A stretch of 64,000 bases of DNA from Nostoc sp. CHAB 5844 (GTDB taxonomy: Bacteria > Cyanobacteriota > Cyanobacteriia > Cyanobacteriales > Nostocaceae): positions 1 through 64,000 of the forward strand of contig NZ_JAIVFW010000038.1 of the NCBI RefSeq assembly GCF_020829595.1. Reading direction: 5' to 3'. How positions within the stretch are numbered: the first letter of the stretch is position 1; every line of letters begins with the position of its first letter. The notes beneath the pieces were generated by a model. The model saw only the letters and a list, made by a program, of their open reading frames with translations, was not told the origin of the DNA and did no database searches. Position numbers and translations under genes: made by a program. Below, piece after piece: positions 1 through 8,286 of the stretch.

Positions 1-142
1 AGAGACTAACATGATTGAAGCTTATGATTCACTCATTTGTAACCAAAAAAAACTTATGTCTTCACCTTCCTTGAATAACTAATCAATCCTTAAACTGGCT
101 TTTTGTTACTTTTTCAGCAAGCCCTAATTAAGGATATTTAAG

Positions 143-165
143 CCCCTCTCCGACGCGGAGAGGGG
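143..165. repeat. GC-rich palindromic intergenic repeat
   Basis: Nine-base arms (CCCCTCTCC and GGAGAGGGG) flank a 5-base loop, followed by a further GGGGAGAGG stretch. This resembles the short palindromic repeats scattered between genes in filamentous cyanobacteria. There is no T-run, so it is not called a terminator. Apart from this and the hairpin at 241, nothing else is recognised in bases 1-345. Confidence 0.5.
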
Positions 166-240
166 TTGGGGAGAGGTTGATCAAACTCAAGTTATTTTAT
201 CAGTCAAAGTGAATAGTCTTATTGATTTTCTTCTAATTAA

Positions 241-276
241 AAGGAGTCAGAAAAGTATTCTGACTCCTTCATTTTT
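241..276. terminator. Rho-independent terminator-like hairpin
   Basis: A perfect 12-bp inverted repeat (241-252 with 258-269) encloses a 5-base loop and is followed on the plus strand by CATTTTT. It lies beyond the 3' end of the minus-strand gene at 346-534. It could end transcripts entering from the left or act in both directions; the T-run favours the plus direction. Confidence 0.5.
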
Positions 277-345
277 CGTATTTCGTGAGTATATTGAGGA
301 TGTTTTGCATTTCATGTTTTACTGTGATGCCGATGTAAATTTAGT

Positions 346-534
346 TTATTCCTTACTTGGTATTTCAGCCTCATGAATTGCTTGTTCTAAGAAAATCTTG
401 GCATCATCTATCTGCCCAGCTTCTATGCAACCATGCACAATTTTGCACCATTCAAGTAAAACTGCCAGCTTTTTTGTGCGATTTTCAGGAATGAAGGATT
501 TTGAAATTGTAGAGTAGAAGCGCACATTTTGCAT
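346..534 (-). CDS. Small hypothetical protein (62 aa)
   Basis: The family is not recognised. The protein has a basic N-terminal third and an acidic, helical-looking C-terminal half, with no signal peptide or membrane segment. A full Shine-Dalgarno AGGAGGT (547-541 on the minus strand) sits 6 bases before the ATG, unusually strong for this window, and is the main reason to accept the gene. It stands alone, with a hairpin beyond its stop and the HigA-type gene about 230 bases upstream. No function is proposed. Confidence 0.55.
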   Translation of the reverse strand: MQNVRFYSTISKSFIPENRTKKLAVLLEWCKIVHGCIEAGQIDDAKIFLEQAIHEAEIPSKE

Positions 535-763
535 TTTAATACCTCCTGATAAAATTTACCTGTATCTCTATATTTCACAAATCCTTATGTTTATTTACAT
601 ATACCTGAGATAGATATATTAAAATACTTTACCCTTTCTTAAGTTTTGAGTTGAGTCAGATTACAAAGAGTGATCGCAGTTATTTTGTACTAAAGTTATC
701 GTATATATTAATATACAAGCAAACACATCAATTCAAAAGTAAAGCAATAAAATAGAACAGCAA

Positions 764-1174
764 TTAAATAACTTCAAAGAAAGCAGATGGAGAAATATGA
801 AACAACTCTGCTAGTTGGCGAATGTTGTTAACAGTTAAATTCCGTTGACTATTCAAAACTTCAGATACGGTAGACTCAGTTTGGAAAATAGGTACTAAAT
901 CTTTTTGTCGGAAACCAAATTCATCTATTAATGTATGCAATAGTTCTACACCATGAATATCAGGTATAGAATTATGTTTTTCTTCATACTCATGCATTAG
1001 AGTACCTAAAACATTTAAATAGTCTTGCTCATCTAATGTTAATTCACCTTTATCGATGAGAGAATCTATTACTTTTTGTGTAGCGAGTAATTCTTCCTCG
1101 GAACTAATAGGACGAGGAGGAAAAGATGTGAGTAATTCAATATAAGTTTTAGAGTTAGGTGTTCCAAGGGTCAT
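764..1174 (-). CDS. HigA-type antitoxin, XRE-like helix-turn-helix protein (orphan)
   Basis: The 136-aa protein has a helix-turn-helix in its C-terminal half: the segment around FGFRQKDLVPIF is followed by STVSEVLNSQR and a second helix pair ending in HISPSAFFEVI, as in HigA-type antitoxins. HigA proteins bind the HigB RNase and repress their own operon. The ATG at 1174 is chosen over the upstream ATGs because AAGGA lies about 10 bases before it and because it overlaps the reading frame of the HigB remnant, the usual higBA coupling. The toxin is truncated, so this is probably an orphan regulator. Confidence 0.72.
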   Translation of the reverse strand: MTLGTPNSKTYIELLTSFPPRPISSEEELLATQKVIDSLIDKGELTLDEQDYLNVLGTLMHEYEEKHNSIPDIHGVELLHTLIDEFGFRQKDLVPIFQTESTVSEVLNSQRNLTVNNIRQLAELFHISPSAFFEVI

Positions 1175-1226
1175 TTTTCCAGTCATCCTTATCATATTCT
1201 GTATGTGTAAGGACATAGCGGATAAA
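1155..1226 (-). pseudogene. C-terminal remnant of a HigB-type toxin
   Basis: The frame ending at TAA 1157-1155 reads FIRYVLTHTEYDKDDWKN and ends DPWNT, which matches the conserved C-terminus of HigB-family mRNA interferases (RYVLTHxEYDK). About 24 codons remain. Upstream, the frame runs into unrelated intergenic sequence and then the DUF790 gene end at 1263, so most of the toxin gene is missing. It overlaps the start of the antitoxin gene by about 20 bases, the ancestral higB-higA arrangement. Loss by deletion is inferred. Confidence 0.7.
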
Positions 1227-1262
1227 AATTAGCGAGTTCGCGAGCGTCATTACGAATTGGTA

Positions 1263-2477
1263 TTAATCCATCACGGCTAACACAGCCTTTGGTAATAACT
1301 TATCTTTAAACCAAACAATTCTTGCAGGCACATCATTTAATTTAACTCCTGCCTTTTCCAAATTCAACCGTTCTGAAATTGCCAAAATTAAATTGTCACA
1401 ACCCGCACGCCGCACTTGAGAGAATTTCTTTTGTAAATATTCTGGTCGCCAATAACCGACAATTTCTAATAAGAATTCCCGTCCATCAGGATGCACTAAG
1501 CGAAAATCGGGAATCATTACACTACCAGGAATGGGGATTAAATCAACTTCTCGCTCTAACACCCAGTCAGTTTTTAACGCATCCCATTTATCAGCAAAAG
1601 ATGCTTCCAGCATACTATCGTAAGGTTTACCTTTAGAATAGTGCGACACTAAACCACATTCCGAATTAAGCGTAAACCTACCAGTTTTCCAAGTATCTGT
1701 GTAAACATCACGAGTTTGCAATGTCGCCGAAAGACTCCATTTTGTTACATGCAGTAAAGCCGGAATTAATTTAGCGATCGCCAAGCCATAACGCGTACTA
1801 GGATTAAATAAACTCGTCGGCCCATCAACAGTAATTGTAAACCCGTGGTCAGCATCACCCTCAATATAAGCCATCAATTGAAACAATTTTAAATAGCGAA
1901 ATAACAGCTTATATTCCCCAGGCACATTACGATGAGCATTTAACACTAATTGACTAGCTTTATAAAAAATTCCTTGCACCTGTGACAAATTATATCGATT
2001 TAATATATCTACAGGCGAAGGTACATCAAATTGTGTCAAAATTTTATTTTCAGATAAGTCAGCATATAACCCAGCCAGCACCTGTTCTAACAAAACTTCT
2101 CGTTCTAATTCTTGACTCAATTCATCAGCAATTTTGCTTAAAGTCGCTCCAGTTGATTCCCGACTCGCAACAGACTTAGCCGCCAAGGCAAACACCCGTT
2201 CTCTTAACATTGGTGGTTCTAAAGGACTCACCACTTCAAAAGTACAAAAATTACTTTTGATAATATAAGCTAATCCCCGCTTCACGCGATAATCTGTCGC
2301 ATCACCTTCTAAGTCTAAAAGTTGTCGTTCTAACTCACCTTGAGTTTTCCCATGTGCTGCTTGAAAACAAGCAATTAAATCATTTGTCAATGCCAAATGT
2401 TTATCATCAATCTTCAGTCTTTTCGGAATGATTTCTTCTCCGTTTAGGCGATGACTTAGTAACTCCGTTGGTAACAT
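1263..2477 (-). CDS. DUF790 family nuclease (Bax1-like partner of XPB helicase)
   Basis: The 404-aa protein belongs to the DUF790 family (COG3372). It starts MLPTELLSHR and has the conserved RGLAYII and PPMLRERVFALA segments. The C-terminal part carries PDFRLVHPDG followed by FLLEIVGYW, a PD-(D/E)xK-like nuclease core. The archaeal member Bax1 binds XPB and cuts DNA bubbles. Here the gene starts inside the 3' end of the XPB-like helicase gene (71-base overlap), implying translational coupling and a joint role in DNA repair or unwinding with incision. The repair role in this organism is inferred. Confidence 0.82.
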   Translation of the reverse strand: MLPTELLSHRLNGEEIIPKRLKIDDKHLALTNDLIACFQAAHGKTQGELERQLLDLEGDATDYRVKRGLAYIIKSNFCTFEVVSPLEPPMLRERVFALAAKSVASRESTGATLSKIADELSQELEREVLLEQVLAGLYADLSENKILTQFDVPSPVDILNRYNLSQVQGIFYKASQLVLNAHRNVPGEYKLLFRYLKLFQLMAYIEGDADHGFTITVDGPTSLFNPSTRYGLAIAKLIPALLHVTKWSLSATLQTRDVYTDTWKTGRFTLNSECGLVSHYSKGKPYDSMLEASFADKWDALKTDWVLEREVDLIPIPGSVMIPDFRLVHPDGREFLLEIVGYWRPEYLQKKFSQVRRAGCDNLILAISERLNLEKAGVKLNDVPARIVWFKDKLLPKAVLAVMD

Positions 2478-4044
2478 CTGAATTTTTAGTTGAATAATTA
2501 ATTTCTAATTGTTCCGCAGCCTTTAAACTTCTTTCCTTACCACTCCCATACACAACCTGCAAATTCCCTCTCTGTTCTTTCTGATCTTCGCGTCCTCCCT
2601 TCGGGTTCGCAGTCGCCTGCGGAGGGAAACCCTCCCGCAGCGCTGTCTCACTGCGTCTTTGCGGTTCGTAATTCCTCTCCTCTCCTCGCCGTCGTGCCGA
2701 AGTCCCTTCCTCGCTTGTATCCTCCGCCACTACCTCATACAAAATCGCCTGTTTATTCTCAACATTCCCTTTACGTAAAATCCTCCCCAAACGTTGAATA
2801 TATTCCCGCGTCGAACCTGTTCCCGAAAGAATAATTGCCACAGAAGCCGCAGGCACATCAACACCTTCATTCAACACATGAGAAGCAATCAAAGTATTAT
2901 ATTCACCCTCACGGAATTTAGTTAATATCTCATGACGTTCTTTTACTGGTGTTTGATGAGTAATTGCTGGAATTAATAAGTCTTGAGAAATCTTATAAAC
3001 CGTCGCATTATCAGCAGTGAAAATTAACACTCGCTCAGGATAATGTGTGGCTAATAAATCAGCTAAAATTCGCAACTTGCCATCAGTTCCTAAAGCGATT
3101 TCTTTGGCTTCTCGGTGTGCTAACATTGCTCTGCGGCCAGCTTGCGATCGCGCACTCATCTGCACAAACATTTGCCAACCTTGAATACTTCCTAAAGAAA
3201 TTTTAGATTGACGCAAAAAATCATTGCGAGTTTGAATTAATTCGTTGTATCTTTCGCGCTCAATTTGTGATAGTTTCACTTTAATTTGGACAATTTCATG
3301 TTCGGCTAAAGCTTTCCCCGCCAAATCTTCAGCGCGTTTACGATATACTTCTCGTCCAATCAAAATATTTAAATCAGCGTGTTTACCATCGGTGCGTTCT
3401 GGTGTCGCTGAGAGTCCTAAACGATAAGGTGCGATCGCATATTCCGCAATCACGCGATTAAAATCTGTGGGTAAATGATGGCATTCGTCAAACACAATCA
3501 ACCCATATTGATTACCCAAAGCTTCCGCATGAATGGCTGCACTGTCGTAAGTCGCCACTAATATCGGTGACTTATCCCGCGAACCACCACCTAACAATCC
3601 CACCTCCGCATCCGGGAACGCCGCCTCTAAATGTGCATACCACTGGTGCATCAAATCCAAAGTTGGGACAACAATTAACGTTGTGCGCGGTGTCGCCTGC
3701 ATCGCCATCTGCGCCAGATAAGTTTTTCCCGCCGCCGTTGGTAACACTACTACTCCTTGTCTTCCTGCCAATTTCCAAGCGGCTAAGGCTTCACTTTGAT
3801 GCGCGTAAGGTTCCATTTCCAAACTCGCAACCAACTCTATCTGATAAAATTCCTTCGCCTCATCGATAAAATCTACTTCTTCTGCTTGTAATGCTTCTAC
3901 CACAGCCCGGTAGCGAATTGCCGGAATCCGAAATTTCTCCACACGATCATCCCATGTAGCATAATCCATCCAAGCTTTACCGCGTGGTGGTGGATGCAAA
4001 ATTAATGTACCGCGATCAAAGGTTAATTTGGAGGTTCGAGCCAT
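2407..4044 (-). CDS. XPB-like DEAD/DEAH superfamily 2 helicase
   Basis: The 545-aa SF2 helicase carries Walker A PTAAGKT (near residue 107), DECHH (186-190), SATPER (about 212), an FTADN segment in helicase lobe 2, and a QRLGRILRKG motif VI. Together with the overlapping DUF790 gene this is the XPB-Bax1 pair known from archaea and some bacteria. The protein should unwind damaged or structured DNA using ATP. Residues from about 452 to 492 are low-complexity and arginine/glutamate-rich; their DNA is a Nostoc-type intergenic repeat read in frame. Conserved-looking sequence resumes at NLQVVYGSGKER. Confidence 0.85.
   Translation of the reverse strand: MARTSKLTFDRGTLILHPPPRGKAWMDYATWDDRVEKFRIPAIRYRAVVEALQAEEVDFIDEAKEFYQIELVASLEMEPYAHQSEALAAWKLAGRQGVVVLPTAAGKTYLAQMAMQATPRTTLIVVPTLDLMHQWYAHLEAAFPDAEVGLLGGGSRDKSPILVATYDSAAIHAEALGNQYGLIVFDECHHLPTDFNRVIAEYAIAPYRLGLSATPERTDGKHADLNILIGREVYRKRAEDLAGKALAEHEIVQIKVKLSQIERERYNELIQTRNDFLRQSKISLGSIQGWQMFVQMSARSQAGRRAMLAHREAKEIALGTDGKLRILADLLATHYPERVLIFTADNATVYKISQDLLIPAITHQTPVKERHEILTKFREGEYNTLIASHVLNEGVDVPAASVAIILSGTGSTREYIQRLGRILRKGNVENKQAILYEVVAEDTSEEGTSARRRGEERNYEPQRRSETALREGFPPQATANPKGGREDQKEQRGNLQVVYGSGKERSLKAAEQLEINYSTKNSDVTNGVTKSSPKRRRNHSEKTED
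2575..2690. repeat. Intergenic-type repeat inside the helicase gene
   Basis: The stretch holds GCGAACCCGAAGGGAGG-type sequence, a TGCGGAGGGAAACCCTCCCGCA palindromic core and a 'gcagtgagacagcgctg'-type segment when read on the minus strand. These are the building blocks of repeats found between genes at 49611-49696 and 50562-50713. It is read through in frame by the helicase gene without a stop. Confidence 0.65.
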
Positions 4045-4198
4045 TCCGAATTGCTTGGGGATTGGGGGTTAAGATAATCACGTCCTAACTTTTTGTTGTT
4101 AAGTCGTACTTAGTTACCATCCTACAGTTATTAAGGATGGTATTTGCCTGCTTTATTTATTCCATCAATCAACAACCCTGATAAAAAATCAAGGCGTT

Positions 4199-4480
4199 GC
4201 ATATTTGTAGAATGATTTTATTGGTTTTGTAGGGAGGGCATCTTGCCAATGGTGTGAAGAAAAGAAGATGTACTGAGCTGCTGGAAGCGGAAGGATAATT
4301 GTGGCTTGAGGCAATCTCAGTGAGTCGGCAAGCACTATCTCAACGCCATGAGAGCTTACCAGTGCAGCGACACCGACGCACTGCCGCTATGTCACTTGAC
4401 ACCTGGGCTTCTGCTTTAACTTGACATCAATGGCAAGATGCCTATCCCACAAAACCAACTAAATCGTCCTGCAAATATGC
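4199..4480. mobile_element. MITE-like element with about 57-bp terminal inverted repeats
   Basis: Bases 4199-4255 and 4424-4480 form a long imperfect inverted repeat: the left arm begins GCATATTTGTAG and ends CTTGCCAATGGTGT; the right arm begins ACATCAATGGCAAG and ends CTGCAAATATGC. The 168-bp centre has no credible ORF. Size and structure fit a non-autonomous transposable element. No clear target-site duplication is visible. The element fills most of the gap between the helicase gene and the wzc-like gene (4045-4494). Confidence 0.6.
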
Positions 4481-4494
4481 GCCTCCCCATTTTA

Positions 4495-6687
4495 TTAATT
4501 ATGACTGTTATTCACACTTGCTGAAACTTGGTCAGTTTCTTTAACAATTGCCGATTCTGGCTCTGCTGAAGATGTTGGTGAGGGTTCGGCAGTCTGTGGT
4601 ACAGCCACCTCAATATCAGCACCATTGATAATTACGCCCAACAACCCTAGTTCAGCTTCCTGTAATTGATCAATCGCTTCACCTAACATATTTTCTTGTG
4701 TATAGTTTGGTCGCGCCACCAGCACTATGCCATCGCTATATGGTTGAATCAACAAAGGATCGTTAGAGTAACTTAAGGGGCTAGTATCTAAAATGACTAA
4801 ATCATAACGCTCACGGGCATCTTCCATCAACCGTCGCATTTCGCTAGATTCAATAATAGCTGGCGATTGGCGTACAGGGCCAGGGCTAGGAATAATGTAT
4901 AAATTTTCTACATCAGGAACTAGACGAATACAATCACTTAAGCTGGCATAATAACGCAGAGGTTCGATAGTGGCTTCGGGGTCAAGAGTAACTTTCAAAG
5001 ATGCTGCCTTTGAAAGCGATCGCAAATCAGTTTCAATAATTAAGGTACGTTTGCCCGCACGAGCGCAAGCTACACCTAAGTTGTAAGCGCTCACTGTTTT
5101 CCCTTCTTGAGCGCTAGTACTACCAATCAGTAGTATCTTTAAGTCTTTACCCCCAAGACGGCGTAGGTTACTGCGGAACTTTTCATAAAATTCTAAATAA
5201 GGCGAATCGGGGGAAAATACCACTGGCACTGCTTCCGGATCTAAATCATCCACTGGCATTAAAGGCAATTCGCCCAATAACACTACTTCCCTTTGTTTTA
5301 GGCTGTCGCGGATATCTTCTTTGGTTTTGAATGTACCTTCTAGGGAACCTAGCAAAAATATGACTCCACCGCCAACTAAAAAGCCTAAGAAACCACCAAT
5401 TCCTAAAGTGGCTGGCACACTTTTTGCTTTTTTGGGTTCGGGGATGATAGTAGGCACACGGGCAACAGTCAAGCTACTAACGGTTTCGGCCTCTGCAGTT
5501 TTAGAATCTGTTAGTTTAGCTTGCATTTGGTCGTAAACTGCTTTTTTCAGAGCTACTTCCTGTTCTAAACGCGATCGCTCTAATTGTTTGTTAGGTATTA
5601 AAGAATACTCCTGCCGCAAGCTTACTTCTTCACGGATTTGCTGTGCTAATTGTTGTTGCAATGTATCACGTTGGGTTTGCAAAGTGACCATCTGATTCGC
5701 TAACCCTTGTCGTGCCGGATCTAAGTTACTCTGGGCGCGAATCCCAGAAACATCTCCGGCTAGAGGTGCTGCTGTCCCACCGCCACCGATGACTTCGTTA
5801 GCACGTTGTTGGAGTAATTGCTCAGTTGCTTCTTTCTGGCGCTGTAACTGAATCATTGTGGGGTGTTCAGGTCGCAAATCTTTACGGAACAAAGCGATTT
5901 GCGATTCTGTTTGATATAGCTGTGTTCGCAAACTACCGAGAATTGGGTCAGCACTTAAGGCCGAAGAAACATAAGCTTTATTGACATCTAAACCCAACTT
6001 TGCCTGCAAACTCCGAATTTGGGCATCAATCCCGGCAATATTTAATTGAATTTGGCGTTGTTGATTTTGGCTGTTAGTGATTCCTGCCAATAAACTACCA
6101 TTCTCTGCTGATAATATTGCAGGTCGTTCGCGGCGATCGTACTGTTCTAGTCTTTTTTCTGCTGTTTGCAACTCTAACCTAGCCTGCGGCAAGCGTTCTT
6201 CGATTTTTTGAATAATTGATTTTAATCTGCCCGTATTAATTTCACCACTCAGCTTGATCATCGCTTGCATCAATTCCTGAAGCACTTCTTGCGCTCGCTT
6301 AGGATCAGTATCTTTATATTTCAGATCAATAACTGTGGATGCGATTTCTCCTGCCTTGGCTTTTTCTGGCAATTTCAGAGCGATATTTGTACCAATAGTT
6401 TTGGGTTTAAGATTAACTTTTGTTGCTACAGTTTCAATAATCTGATCCGAAAGCAAAGCAGTCTCGCTTAAATCCTGTCCTTGTTGCTGAATTTCATTCC
6501 CCGTCAGCGAAAATGAAACTGGTGGACGATTATAAGTCAGTGCGCCATCTGCTATGTAGTTAGTTGGTGGCTCTGGCTGTACAGCTACCACTGTCGACCC
6601 TGCGACAACTAAAGCAAAACTAGCTAGTCCAATCCACTTGTACTTCTCGAATGCAATCAGATAGCGCTTAACAATTGGTGGGGTCAT
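4495..6687 (-). CDS. Wzc-like polysaccharide copolymerase / BY-kinase
   Basis: The 730-aa protein controls export and chain length of surface polysaccharide at the inner membrane. The N-terminal membrane segment (about 20-40, GLASFALVVAGSTVVAV) and Wzz-type domain are followed by a coiled-coil-rich periplasmic region (about 150-400), a second membrane segment (LGIGGFLGFLVGGGVIFLLG) and a cytosolic CpsD/CapB-type ATPase. The ATPase has Walker A QEGKT, Walker A' LIIETDLR and Walker B DLVILDTS. The C-terminal tail has no tyrosine cluster, unlike classical BY-kinases, so autophosphorylation is uncertain. It is the last gene of the exopolysaccharide cluster, 115 bases after the Wza-like gene. Confidence 0.88.
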   Translation of the reverse strand: MTPPIVKRYLIAFEKYKWIGLASFALVVAGSTVVAVQPEPPTNYIADGALTYNRPPVSFSLTGNEIQQQGQDLSETALLSDQIIETVATKVNLKPKTIGTNIALKLPEKAKAGEIASTVIDLKYKDTDPKRAQEVLQELMQAMIKLSGEINTGRLKSIIQKIEERLPQARLELQTAEKRLEQYDRRERPAILSAENGSLLAGITNSQNQQRQIQLNIAGIDAQIRSLQAKLGLDVNKAYVSSALSADPILGSLRTQLYQTESQIALFRKDLRPEHPTMIQLQRQKEATEQLLQQRANEVIGGGGTAAPLAGDVSGIRAQSNLDPARQGLANQMVTLQTQRDTLQQQLAQQIREEVSLRQEYSLIPNKQLERSRLEQEVALKKAVYDQMQAKLTDSKTAEAETVSSLTVARVPTIIPEPKKAKSVPATLGIGGFLGFLVGGGVIFLLGSLEGTFKTKEDIRDSLKQREVVLLGELPLMPVDDLDPEAVPVVFSPDSPYLEFYEKFRSNLRRLGGKDLKILLIGSTSAQEGKTVSAYNLGVACARAGKRTLIIETDLRSLSKAASLKVTLDPEATIEPLRYYASLSDCIRLVPDVENLYIIPSPGPVRQSPAIIESSEMRRLMEDARERYDLVILDTSPLSYSNDPLLIQPYSDGIVLVARPNYTQENMLGEAIDQLQEAELGLLGVIINGADIEVAVPQTAEPSPTSSAEPESAIVKETDQVSASVNNSHN

Positions 6688-6729
6688 AGCAGAGGCATAT
6701 AGGAATAAGCGAGAGAATGCTGATTAATA

Positions 6730-6770
6730 GTCAATGGTCAATGGTCAATGGTCAATAGTCAATAGTCATT
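6730..6770. repeat. Heptanucleotide tandem repeat (GTCAATG/GTCAATA)
   Basis: About six consecutive 7-base units of GTCAATG and GTCAATA lie between the wza-like and wzc-like genes. The same family recurs at 23711, 24783, 36863 and elsewhere. This corresponds to the short tandemly repeated repetitive (STRR) sequences described in heterocystous cyanobacteria. Confidence 0.8.
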
Positions 6771-6802
6771 TGTGTCTCACCAAGCCAAACAGATGAAATG
6801 CA

Positions 6803-8212
6803 CTAATTTGAACCACCACCAAAAAATTGAAAGAAGCGGATAAAACTTTGAACATCAAAGAACGGTCGGGTAATTGTACTAAAGATATTAGTGATTCTGG
6901 TAATTAAGTTGCGACCAACAACAATCACATCATTATCTTGCAGAGCTACATTTTGAGAGATATCACCAGAAAGTGCTTTTTTGGCATCAAGTTTTTGCGT
7001 AATTGCTCGACCTCGTTCTGGGTCGAATCGAATTAAGGCAATATCCCGCAGGTTCGCTGTATCTAAATTAATTCCACCCAAAGCATCCACAAAAGTACTG
7101 CCATTAGGCAGAGTTTGCGTCACAAGTCCACCAGATGCATAGTTTAACAACCGGACTCGAATCTGCGGTACAGCCAAAGATGAACGAGCCACTAAATTGC
7201 GGTCATAACCATCATCGTTGCCCACTTCTCGGCGTGGTACAATCACTGCATCACCGTCTTGTAGGCGCAAATTCGGTACTGTAGTACCATTTTGTAATGC
7301 CGCATACAAATCAATATTTTGAGAAATTACAGAACCATCCATTAATTGTCGGCGCACTTGTACTTGGCGGAGGTCGGCGTTCATTGTGGAACCGCCAGCT
7401 ATGAGTAAAGCATCACCCACCCTAGGAGTTGAGGAAGTCACAGAATAAATTCCTGGGCGAAAAACTTCCCCGCTAATTGTAACTTGTACAGGTCGTGTTG
7501 AGAATAGAGATACTGCGATCGCGGGATTGACCATGACGCGACTTAAACTTAAGCGAATTTTTTCTTGAGCTTCTGCCAAACTCAAGCCTTGTATAGATAA
7601 TATTCCCACCTGTGGCACAACAATATTGCCTTCAGGGCTAATTTGGGCTTGAAAACTCAAATCCTGACGCAGACCCGTCAATGACAACACAACTATAGGA
7701 TTAACCACATAACGATTAAATAACAAACGAATTTTTTCTTGGGCTTCTTGCAAAGTTAAACTTTGTAGTGACACTGTGCTTAATAGTGGCACCGCAATAT
7801 TACCTTCGGGATTAATTGAAGCTTGGAAACTTAACTCTGGGAAGCGTTGAACTACAACACTAATAGAATCTCCCGGCCCTAGGCGATAAGCACCTGGAGG
7901 ACGTTGAAACGTCACACTAATTACATCTCCTGGCCCTAAAAGGTAACGGTTGAGTTGAGAAGAAGCTTCACCACTTTCACTTGGAGGTAAAACGTCAGCA
8001 TTTGGCGGTGGAGAAGGAGGTTGTAGAGGTGATTCTTCTCCCGTCGGATTTGCTGGCGGCGGTGCAGGAAATTGCCCTGGTGATGTTTCTGAAGTTGGTA
8101 AAGGTTGAGCGACAACAGGCTGGACAGAGTTTGTCAAGAAAACACCAGCCTGAAAACTTACAAAACATAAAGTGCTGAATGCACGCACATAAGGATGGGA
8201 AGCTATTAACAT
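6803..8212 (-). CDS. Wza-like polysaccharide export protein with SLBB domain
   Basis: The 469-aa outer-membrane polysaccharide export protein has a signal peptide (to about residue 36, ending VVAQ) and a proline-rich linker (about 40-80). The polysaccharide export domain contains two near-duplicated modules, each with F-Q-A-I/S-PEGNI-VP and AQEKIRL motifs. An SLBB domain follows (VTISGEVFRPGIYSV). The C-terminus is hydrophobic/aromatic. It probably forms the outer-membrane conduit for polysaccharide whose export is driven by the downstream Wzc-like protein. The PGDxISV motif also occurs twice, so the region looks like an internal tandem duplication. Confidence 0.87.
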   Translation of the reverse strand: MLIASHPYVRAFSTLCFVSFQAGVFLTNSVQPVVAQPLPTSETSPGQFPAPPPANPTGEESPLQPPSPPPNADVLPPSESGEASSQLNRYLLGPGDVISVTFQRPPGAYRLGPGDSISVVVQRFPELSFQASINPEGNIAVPLLSTVSLQSLTLQEAQEKIRLLFNRYVVNPIVVLSLTGLRQDLSFQAQISPEGNIVVPQVGILSIQGLSLAEAQEKIRLSLSRVMVNPAIAVSLFSTRPVQVTISGEVFRPGIYSVTSSTPRVGDALLIAGGSTMNADLRQVQVRRQLMDGSVISQNIDLYAALQNGTTVPNLRLQDGDAVIVPRREVGNDDGYDRNLVARSSLAVPQIRVRLLNYASGGLVTQTLPNGSTFVDALGGINLDTANLRDIALIRFDPERGRAITQKLDAKKALSGDISQNVALQDNDVIVVGRNLITRITNIFSTITRPFFDVQSFIRFFQFFGGGSN

Positions 8213-8286
8213 TGGTGCAGTAAAGCTGTATTGATAATTGGTTCTGCCGAGTCGTTATTTTACTCTTAAAGTAAGTTTTAAACTGG

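Noticed and set aside
3567-3869. Proline-rich 100-codon frame opposite the helicase
   Set aside because: Antisense shadow of the helicase gene.
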